This document shows, in pieces, positions 58,385 through 64,000 of a stretch of 64,000 bases of DNA; positions within the stretch are counted from its first letter, which is position 1, and each line of letters begins with the position of its first letter. Both the position numbers and the translations under genes were made by a program. The notes under the pieces are model-generated. The model had not been told where the DNA came from. It worked only from the letters and a program-made list of their open reading frames with translations, and searched no databases. Origin of the DNA: CAVTJL01 sp963828215 (GTDB lineage Bacteria > Pseudomonadota > Alphaproteobacteria > Geminicoccales > Geminicoccaceae); assembly GCA_963828215.1 (NCBI GenBank), contig CAWHFO010000059.1, forward strand, positions 248,001 through 312,000, given 5' to 3'.

Positions 58385-59689
58385 TCAGTGCAGCTTGAGG
58401 CGCGGCTGGGTGCCGTACTGGAGCACCCGGGCCGCCGTCGACAGGACGAGCCAGCCCAGGCCGTGCAGCGCCATCTGGTGTTTGCGGTAGAGCGAGACAT
58501 AGGCGACCCGGGCCAGCCAGCCCTCGATGGTCACCTGACCGAAGAGATTGCCCATCAGGCTGCCGACGGCCCCGCGGCTGAGCGAGATCAGCGAGCCGTG
58601 GTCCTTGTAGGTGTAGGGCACGGCCGGGCGGCCGGCGAGCCTCGCCTCGAGCGTGCGGGCGAGGACGAAGGCCTCCTGGTAGGCCGCCTGGGCGCGCGGC
58701 GGCACCGGCCGCTCCGAGCCTTCCTGCGGGCAGGCGGCGCAGTCGCCCATGGCGAAGATGTCGGGATCGCGGGTGGTCCGGAGCGTGCGGTCGACGACGA
58801 GCTGGCTCAGCCGGTTGACCTCGAGGCCGTCGAGGCCGGCCAGCACGTCGGCGCCGCGGATGCCGGCGCACCAGACCAGCACCGTGGCCGGGACGAAGTG
58901 GCCGCTCCGGGTATGGATGCCCTCGGCCGTGGCCAGGCTGACCTGCTCGCCGGTCAGCACCCGGATGCCGAGCCGGTCCAGGGCGTGCTGGGCGAACCGG
59001 GAGAGCCGCTCGGGCAGGGCCGGCAGGACGCGCGGGGCCGCCTCGATGATCGTGAAGCGGATGTCGCGGTCGGGGTCGATCTCGCGAACCCCGTAGGCGG
59101 TGAGCTGGCGGGTGGCCTTGTGCAGCTCGGCCGCGAGCTCGACCCCGGTGGCGCCGGCGCCGACGATCGCCATCGCGAGCGGCGGCCGCTCGCCCTCGCG
59201 GCGCTGGGCCGCGTGCAGGCAGAGCAGCAGGATGTGCCGGTGCAGCCGCTCCGCCTGGTCCTGGTTGTCGAGGAAGACGCAGTGCTCGCGCACGCCCTCG
59301 ATGCCGAAGTCGTTGCTGACGCTGCCGATCGCGATCACCAGCGTGTCGTAGGGGATGCTGCGGGCGCCGACGATCTCGCGGCCCGTCTCGTCGACGAGCG
59401 GTGCCAGGTGCAGCAGGCGCTGCGCCCGGTCGACGCCCGCCATGCGCCCCTGGGCGAAGCGGAAGCCGTGCGTGCGGGCCTGGCCCAGATAGATGACCGT
59501 GTCGTCCCGCGCGTTGAGCGTGCCCGCGGTGACCTCGTGCAGGAGCGGCTTCCAGAGGTGGGTGAGGTTGGGATCGACCAGCGTGACGATCGCCCGCTTC
59601 CGGCGGCCGAGGCGCTGGCCCAGCCGCGTCGCCAGCACCAGCCCGCCGGCCCCGCCGCCCACGATGACGATCCGATGCAGCTCGCTCAC
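58385..59689 (-). CDS. Type II NADH dehydrogenase (NAD(P)/FAD-dependent oxidoreductase)
   Basis: 434 residues. Two Rossmann folds: HRIVIVGGGAGGLVLATRLG (FAD) and LAMAIVGAGATGVELAAELH (NADH). DIFAMGDCAACP is the FAD-binding aspartate. C-terminal membrane-binding region: YTYKDHGSLISLSRGAVGSL. Resembles NDH-2, which feeds electrons to quinone without pumping protons. GTG start at 59689 has GGGGGAACGGAT upstream; the open frame above it is not coding. Clustered with a DUF1330 gene 40 bp upstream on the same strand. Confidence 0.88.
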   Translation of the reverse strand: MSELHRIVIVGGGAGGLVLATRLGQRLGRRKRAIVTLVDPNLTHLWKPLLHEVTAGTLNARDDTVIYLGQARTHGFRFAQGRMAGVDRAQRLLHLAPLVDETGREIVGARSIPYDTLVIAIGSVSNDFGIEGVREHCVFLDNQDQAERLHRHILLLCLHAAQRREGERPPLAMAIVGAGATGVELAAELHKATRQLTAYGVREIDPDRDIRFTIIEAAPRVLPALPERLSRFAQHALDRLGIRVLTGEQVSLATAEGIHTRSGHFVPATVLVWCAGIRGADVLAGLDGLEVNRLSQLVVDRTLRTTRDPDIFAMGDCAACPQEGSERPVPPRAQAAYQEAFVLARTLEARLAGRPAVPYTYKDHGSLISLSRGAVGSLMGNLFGQVTIEGWLARVAYVSLYRKHQMALHGLGWLVLSTAARVLQYGTQPRLKLH

Positions 59690-59729
59690 ATCCGTTCCCC
59701 CGCGCGGTCGGGCCCCTGCCTCTCGGCCC

Positions 59730-60044
59730 CTACCCGTCCGTCGGCTGCGGGCCGTCATAGCCCTCGACGATGGCCAGATCGAGGTCGGCCTTGCCCTGCC
59801 TGAGAGCCATCGCCCGGGCGTACTCGGGCGACCTGTAGCAGGCGAGGGCGGCCGCGTGGTCCGGGAACTCGATGACCACGACGCGGGATCGCATGCCGCC
59901 CTCCGGCCGTTCGGCCGGGCCCCCGCGCGTGAGGAAGCGGGCACCATACTTGCGGAACGGCTCAGCGTTCGCGGCGACGTAGAGCTTGTAGCCATCGGGA
60001 TCGACGACATCGACCAGCGCCACCCAATACCCCTTCTTCGCCAC
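59730..60044 (-). CDS. DUF1330 domain protein
   Basis: 104 residues. KKGYWVALVDVVDPDGYKLY, YGARFLTRGGPAERPEGGMR, VVIEFPDHAAALACYRSPEY and ADLDLAIVEGYDGPQP are the DUF1330 (dimeric alpha/beta barrel) signature. Start GTG at 60044 has AAGGAGAG six bases upstream. The rest of the long open frame to 61148 is antisense-type sequence over hemW. Function unknown. Confidence 0.88.
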   Translation of the reverse strand: MAKKGYWVALVDVVDPDGYKLYVAANAEPFRKYGARFLTRGGPAERPEGGMRSRVVVIEFPDHAAALACYRSPEYARAMALRQGKADLDLAIVEGYDGPQPTDG

Positions 60045-60100
60045 CTTTTCTCTCCTTCTGCCGCGCTCGAGGCCGTCGAAGTCTCGCCCGCCCGCCGCCT

Positions 60101-61285
60101 CTAGGCAAGGAGCCGGGGCAGCAGGGCATCGAGGCGCTGACGGCCGGACGGGGTGGCACGCAGCTGGCCGGAGGCGATCTCGAGCAGGCCGGCGGCGAGG
60201 AACCTGTCGAGGGCGGCCCCGTCCAGGGCCCGGCGCAACGGGCGGGCGGCCACGGCCTCGATGCGGGCGACCGGCACGCCCTCGGCGAGCCTCAGGCCCA
60301 TCATCATGAGCTCGACGAGCTGCTGCCCGGAAGCCACCGCCTCGCGCGGCCCCTCGCCGTGGCCCCGGGCCTCGACCAGGGCCAGCCAGCGCTCGGGCTG
60401 GCGCAGCGTCTGCGTCGCCAGCCGGGCGCCCTCCACCATCACCCGGCCATGGGCGCCCGGGCCGATGCCGGCATAGTCGCCGTAGCGCCAATAGACGAGA
60501 TTGTGGCGGCACTCCTCGCCCGGGCGGGCATGGTTCGAGATCTCGTAGGCGGGCAGGCCGGCCTCGCCGAGGAGCGCCTGGGTGACCTCGAAAAGCTCGC
60601 CGGCCAGGTCCTCGTCCGGCACGACCAGCGCCCCGGCCTCGTGCAGGGCATGGAAGCGGGTGCCGCGCTCGATCGTGAGCTGGTAGGCCGAGAGGTGGCC
60701 GCCCGCATGGCCCAGCGCCCGGCGCAGCTCGGCCTCCCACGCGGCCACCGTCTGGCCCGGCCGGGCATAGATCAGATCGAACGACCAGCGAGGGAAGAGG
60801 CGGGCGGCGAGGTCGACCGCGGCCAGCGCCTCGGCCGTATCGTGCTCGCGCCCGAGCGCCCTTAGGTCGCCGTCGTCGAGCGCCTGCACGCCCAGCGACA
60901 CCCGCCCCACCCCCGCCGACCGAAAGCCAAAAAGCTTGCCGGCCTCGACCGAGGTCGGGTTGGCCTCGAGCGTGACCTCGAGGTCGGGTGCTGCCCGCCA
61001 GTGGCGAAGAGCACGCTCGATCACCGCCGCCGCGGTGGCAGGCTCCATCAGGGACGGGGTGCCCCCTCCAAAGAAAATGGACGACAAAAAACGGGGGCCG
61101 GCCAGGACCGCCATATGGTCGAGCTCGGCCAGCAGCGCCCGCCGCCAACGCTCATGGTCCACGCCGGCCCGGACATGGCTGTTGAAATCGCAATAGGGAC
61201 ACTTCGCCCGGCAGAAGGGCCAGTGGACATAGAGCCCGAAACCGGGATCGGGCGCCCGAGCCGAGGCAGGCGACATCGCCCCCAT
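60101..61285 (-). CDS. hemW: Radical SAM heme chaperone HemW
   Basis: 394 residues. Radical SAM cluster motif in GLYVHWPFCRAKCPYCDFNS (CxxxCxxC). SIFFGGGTPSLMEPA, VSLGVQALDDGDLRALGREH and RWSFDLIYARPGQTVAAWEA are family segments. The HemW heme-binding signature HNxxYW is in CRHNLVYWRYGDYAGIGPGA, which separates it from HemN. It inserts heme into respiratory enzymes. Usually preceded by rdgB; here an unrelated gene is upstream. The start at 61285 may be 61276 (MSPAS), which has GGGGGCG before it. Confidence 0.93.
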   Translation of the reverse strand: MGAMSPASARAPDPGFGLYVHWPFCRAKCPYCDFNSHVRAGVDHERWRRALLAELDHMAVLAGPRFLSSIFFGGGTPSLMEPATAAAVIERALRHWRAAPDLEVTLEANPTSVEAGKLFGFRSAGVGRVSLGVQALDDGDLRALGREHDTAEALAAVDLAARLFPRWSFDLIYARPGQTVAAWEAELRRALGHAGGHLSAYQLTIERGTRFHALHEAGALVVPDEDLAGELFEVTQALLGEAGLPAYEISNHARPGEECRHNLVYWRYGDYAGIGPGAHGRVMVEGARLATQTLRQPERWLALVEARGHGEGPREAVASGQQLVELMMMGLRLAEGVPVARIEAVAARPLRRALDGAALDRFLAAGLLEIASGQLRATPSGRQRLDALLPRLLA

Positions 61286-61346
61286 ATGGGCAAAGCCGCA
61301 CCGACAAGGGAGGGCCCGACGGCCAAGCCAGGCTGAACGCTCCAGG

Positions 61347-61370
61347 TTTTTCTTCTTTTTTTTCTTCTTC
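61347..61370. repeat. 24-nt pure pyrimidine/purine tract with a run of eight T
   Basis: The plus strand reads only T and C from 61347 to 61370 (TTTTTCTTC, T8, CTTCTTC), abutting the stop codon of the minus-strand gene at 61370. The minus-strand mRNA would carry an A/G-only stretch right after its UAG. No stem precedes the tract. It is strikingly AT-rich for this genome. Confidence 0.8.
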
Positions 61371-62254
61371 TACGGCCCGAGGGGCTTCTGCCCCGCGCTC
61401 CTCTGGGGGCGGTCGGGCTCGGGCGCGGCCTTGGCCAGCTCGGCCAGGCGCTGCTCGCCGCGGCGGATGAACCAGTCGGCGAAATCGGGAAAATCGTGGG
61501 CGAGCCGGGCGATCGGGGAGAGCGGCAGCTCGTCGGGGAGGTCGGGGACGCCCGGGTGGCGGGGCACCCAGACCACGCGGTAGCCGGGCGGTGCGATGGG
61601 CTCGCCCGAGGCGGACCAGGTCAGGGCGGGGAGCTCGGCCTCGGCGGCGGGAGCGGGCTCGCTCGGGGCGACGGGCGTCTCGGCGACCGGCTCGGACGCA
61701 GCCGCCGCCTCGCGCGCCGCCTCGCGCAGCGCGGCCCGGCCGGCCTCGGCGCCGATGAAGTCGGCGAGGCGGGGGGCGGCGGCGTGGGCCGGGCCCAGCG
61801 GATGCTGGCCGTAGCCCGCCATCGAGTTGCGATGCTGCTCGGGCGGGGCGGTGGGCTCGGGGCGCACGGCCCTGGGCTCGGTGGCCTGCTCGAAGGTGCG
61901 CCGCACGAGCTGGACCAGCCGCCTGGCCGGGCTCCGGCCGCGGTTGGCCTCGTAGACGATGAACATCAGGGCGCGGCGGTCGCCCATGTCGACGAGATGC
62001 TGGAGATCGGCCATGGCCGTCTGGATCAGCACCCGCTCCTGCTCGTCGAAGGGCAGCTCGCGGGCGGCCCGGTACTGCGCGACGAGACGAGAAAACTCGC
62101 GGTCGGCGATGAACGCCTCGATTTCCTCTTCCGTCGTGGCCTCGACCTCGGCGACCTCGGCCGGGGTGAGCCCGGCGGCGAGGCGGCGTGCCAGCCGGCA
62201 GCGGCGGGCGCCGGGCAGCGAGACGGGCGAGCGGGAGGGATAGGGAGAAGGCAT
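61370..62254 (-). CDS. Hypothetical protein with HTH-like N-terminal region
   Basis: 294 residues, family not recognised. After a basic start (PSPYPSRSPVSLPGARRCRL) comes ARRLAAGLTPAEVAEVEATT with EEEIEAFIADREFSRLVAQY, which looks like a helix-turn-helix region. A helical part follows (VLIQTAMADLQHLVDMGDRR). Then a low-complexity Ala/Pro/Glu linker (about residues 160-210) and a C-terminal PPGYRVVWVPRHPGVPDLPD, with a possible helical end. ATG 62254 sits immediately below a strong promoter; an alternative Met at 62293 is upstream of it. Role unknown; it is adjacent to hemW. Confidence 0.6.
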   Translation of the reverse strand: MPSPYPSRSPVSLPGARRCRLARRLAAGLTPAEVAEVEATTEEEIEAFIADREFSRLVAQYRAARELPFDEQERVLIQTAMADLQHLVDMGDRRALMFIVYEANRGRSPARRLVQLVRRTFEQATEPRAVRPEPTAPPEQHRNSMAGYGQHPLGPAHAAAPRLADFIGAEAGRAALREAAREAAAASEPVAETPVAPSEPAPAAEAELPALTWSASGEPIAPPGYRVVWVPRHPGVPDLPDELPLSPIARLAHDFPDFADWFIRRGEQRLAELAKAAPEPDRPQRSAGQKPLGP

Positions 62255-62259
62255 TTCTC

Positions 62260-62289
62260 CTTGTACTAGGAGTACATGCCGTTTGTCAA
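62260..62289 (-). promoter_or_regulatory. Promoter with inverted-repeat operator for the hypothetical gene
   Basis: On the minus strand TTGACA (62284-62289, perfect) is followed after 18 bp by TACAAG (62260-62265). The predicted start of transcription falls on the ATG at 62254, so the message would be leaderless. A perfect inverted repeat TGTACT-CCT-AGTACA (62262-62276) covers the -10, the expected position of a repressor site. Confidence 0.5.
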
Positions 62290-62350
62290 CCACTAGTTTG
62301 GGCCCCGCGGCGAGCCGGGCGCTGGCGGCCTCGATCGACGAGCCGAGAGG

Positions 62351-62380
62351 ATGACAGGTCCTACGCGGTTGCCGTATAGT
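62351..62380 (+). promoter_or_regulatory. Promoter of the BrnT/HTH operon
   Basis: ATGACA (62351-62356), 18 bp, TATAGT (62375-62380). This predicts transcription beginning at about 62387, the GTG I take as the brnT start. The ATG at 62351, which opens the reading frame, lies inside this -35 box and is therefore an unlikely start. Confidence 0.5.
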
Positions 62381-62386
62381 CTACCC

Positions 62387-62662
62387 GTGGAGATCGAGTT
62401 CGACGACGCCAAGGACGCCGTCAACCGCGAGAAGCACGGCATCTCGCTGGTCCGCGCGGCAGAGCTCTTCGAGCGGCGGTTCAAGGAGATCGAGGATCTG
62501 CGGGCTGACTATCGCGAGCGGCGGTTCATCGCCTATGGCACCATCGAGGGCCGACTTTTTGTCTGTGTCTACACTTGGCGGGGACCGCGGCGACGGATCA
62601 TCTCGTTGCGGAAGGCCAACCGGAGAGAGGTCGATGCCTACGAGGCGACCGAGCAAGGCTGA
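62387..62662 (+). CDS. brnT: BrnT-family ribonuclease toxin
   Basis: 91 residues from the GTG at 62387. Sequence VEIEFDDAKDAVNREKHGIS, then LFERRFKEIEDLRADYRERR, FIAYGTIEGRLFVCVYTWRG and IISLRKANRREVDAYE. This is the BrnT pattern with the conserved IxFDxxKxxxNxxKHGxS start. BrnT is a RelE-fold mRNA nuclease. The ATG at 62351 would add 12 residues but sits in the promoter. It overlaps the antitoxin gene by 29 bp. Confidence 0.85.
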   Translation: MEIEFDDAKDAVNREKHGISLVRAAELFERRFKEIEDLRADYRERRFIAYGTIEGRLFVCVYTWRGPRRRIISLRKANRREVDAYEATEQG

Positions 62663-63014
62663 GATCGAGACGGCACGGCGCGAGACCGACTGGGGGCGCC
62701 TCGATGCGCTGAGCGATGCCGAGATCGATCGGTCCACCGCGGAAGATCCGGACGCGGCTCCGGACCTCGCGGACGCGCTGCGCCACGGCGCGCTCCGCTC
62801 CGTCGACCCGACGAGCGACGAGGTCGACGTAGTGGCGATCCGGGCGCGGAGCGGGCTCAGCCAGCGCGCCTTCGCCCGCCGCTTCGGCCTCGATTTGCGG
62901 GCACTGCAGGATTGGGAGCAGGGCCGCCGCCGGCCGACCCGCTCCGTCGCGTCCTATCTGCGCGTGATCGACCGGGCGCCGGACGCCGTGGCGGAGGCGC
63001 TCGCGGAAGGATGA
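62634..63014 (+). CDS. HTH antitoxin paired with BrnT
   Basis: 126 residues. The N-terminal half has DWGRLDALSDAEIDRSTAED and PDAAPDLADA, which resembles the toxin-binding part of BrnA. The C-terminal half is an XRE/HigA-type helix-turn-helix: IRARSGLSQRAFARRFGLDL, RALQDWEQGRRRPTRSVASY, LRVIDRAPDAVAEALAEG. Classical BrnA ends in a ribbon-helix-helix instead. The order toxin then antitoxin is that of brnTA. The protein probably represses its own promoter; the start at 62634 is preferred to the open frame from 62535. Confidence 0.8.
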   Translation: MPTRRPSKAEIETARRETDWGRLDALSDAEIDRSTAEDPDAAPDLADALRHGALRSVDPTSDEVDVVAIRARSGLSQRAFARRFGLDLRALQDWEQGRRRPTRSVASYLRVIDRAPDAVAEALAEG

Positions 63015-63403
63015 GGGCCGCCGTGGCGTCGGCAAGGCGACAGTGGCGAGAGTACGGCGCGTTGCACCAGCGGATCGCAAGCACGAGACGGGGAGTGTCC
63101 AGCTTGCGGCTATTGCTCCGGCGTCCCCGCCGGCTCTCTACCTTCCAGCCAGACCAAGGGGAATTGAGCGCACCGTTGTCTAATTGATCTTTGCCCTTTC
63201 ATTCTATCACTGGGTCATCGTGGGTGACCGGGATCTATGGTTGTCTACGAGGTCACCGGCAGGCAGTGGACGCTGTTGTGCCGATGCCGTCATGATCGCG
63301 GCCAGCGGGTGAGGGTTGGGCGCCTCTGTGTCACCGGCGGGCTCGGGGCCCTGCAGTGCGAGCGAGGTCGCCCCTTTGGTGTCCGGTCAGCCCACGGGCG
63401 GCG
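63015..63403. other. 389-bp stretch without a convincing gene
   Basis: I find no reading frame with protein-like features. The part 63100-63240 is lower in GC than the rest and holds TGATCTTTGCCCTTTCATTC. The part from about 63240 to 63403 flanks the transposase 3' end and may contain the end of the IS110 element. The boundary cannot be placed by eye. Confidence 0.5.
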
Positions 63404-64000
63404 TCACGTCCATTGGAAGCCGGTGCCGGACAGCCAAAGACGGTGAAGGAGGATGGCGAGCTTGCGGGCGACGGCGACGCGGGCGCGCCTGGCGCCCTTG
63501 GCCTGGGCCAGCGCCCTGCCCCAGCGCTGCAGGGCGCAGGGCCGCTTGACCCGGGCCAGCAGGTTGTTGGCGGCCTCGTAGAGTGCCCTGCGCAGCATCG
63601 GATCGCCGGCCTTGGAGATGTGCCCCTTGGTGTCGCGCTCGCCCGACTGGAAGCGCCTGGGAACGAGCCCGGCATAGGCGCCGGCGTCGGCGGATTGGGC
63701 GAAGCGGCCGGGATCCTCGATGCTGCTCTTGAAGGTAAGCGCGGTGATCGGGCCGACGCCGGGCACGCTCATCAGGCGGGCCGCGACCGGATCGGCCAGG
63801 GCCCGCGCCTCGAGGCCGCGCGACGAGGCCCTGATCTGGTCCTCCAGCGCCGCCAGGGCGGCCACGAGCGGTGCCAGGACCGGTCGCAACGCCGGCCTGC
63901 TGGGCCAAGAGCGCCCTCAGCCGCAGGGCGCGCCTGGCGGGCGTGGTGGCCTTGCCCATGCGGAGACCAAACAGCTTCAGCAGGCCGCGCAGCTGGTTGG
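63404..64000 (-). mobile_element. IS110-family element: C-terminal half of transposase, one frameshift
   Basis: The last roughly 200 residues of an IS110/IS1111-type transposase, cut by the right window edge. The Transposase_20 domain is evident: RLMSVPGVGPITALTFKSSI, GAYAGLVPRRFQSGERDTKG, HISKAGDPMLRRALYEAANN, stop after GTGFQWT. A shift near 63888 separates the preceding LRLRALLAQQAG segment. The DEDD catalytic domain would be to the right, outside the window. Confidence 0.85.

Noticed and set aside
61347..61370. T-run as an intrinsic terminator
   Set aside because: The T-run is on the plus strand where no gene ends, and no stem precedes it. The flanking genes run on the minus strand.

Overview
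This window is about 70% GC and dense with genes in both orientations. The gene set points to an alphaproteobacterium, most like Rhodospirillales or Geminicoccales. The pointers are HdaA next to DUF2066 and purM, an rpsF-rpsR-DUF2232-rplI operon, PhaR, an LdtR-type MarR regulator, class I lysyl-tRNA synthetase and DNA polymerase III chi. I see no rRNA, tRNA or CRISPR array. This taxonomy is inference from family knowledge, not from a search.

Layout. 1-5 kb: SDR fragment, hdaA, a CDP-alcohol phosphatidyltransferase and DUF2066, divergent from purM-purN; then ndk, holC and pepA on the minus strand. 7-12 kb: lptD-surA-rsmA on plus, gmk on minus. 12-16.6 kb: mltG and the fatty-acid genes fabF-acpP-fabG-fabD on minus. 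16.8-19.9 kb: ribosomal genes rpsF, rpsR and rplI, then phaR. 19.9-29.8 kb: a long minus array with a small exported-looking protein and LdtR, a valine-degradation set (acyl-CoA dehydrogenase, 3-hydroxyisobutyryl-CoA hydrolase, 3-hydroxyisobutyrate dehydrogenase), a lipoprotein, trmJ, cimA, a badly degraded cysS, and gltX. 29.9-32.8 kb: a TRAP transporter. 32.9-39.8 kb: a phosphopantetheinyl transferase, a metallophosphatase, sufE, photolyase, and the PdeM/Lhr-like repair pair. 39.9-47.6 kb: a decayed vapBC locus, a VOC protein, gamma carbonic anhydrase, a methyltransferase-thiolase-aldo/keto reductase set facing a TetR regulator, and slipin-NfeD. 47.8-54 kb: lysK-rsmB-purH and a GH13 trehalose-synthase-like enzyme. 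54-64 kb: a DUF2235 hydrolase fused to PilZ, an Mrr-type endonuclease, amidase, NDH-2, hemW, an unknown gene divergent from a BrnT/HTH toxin-antitoxin pair, and the end of an IS110 element.

The strongest technical signal is that about a quarter of the genes are split by single-base shifts, many in essential housekeeping genes and some beside homopolymers. This looks like residual sequencing error and not real pseudogenisation. The cysS locus stands apart: many shifts are packed together and local GC falls to about 50-55%. The most interesting biology is the DUF2235-PilZ fusion, the face-to-face promoters and palindrome controlling TetR and the aldo/keto reductase operon, the BrnT/HTH locus with apparently leaderless divergent promoters, and the vapC deletion scar.
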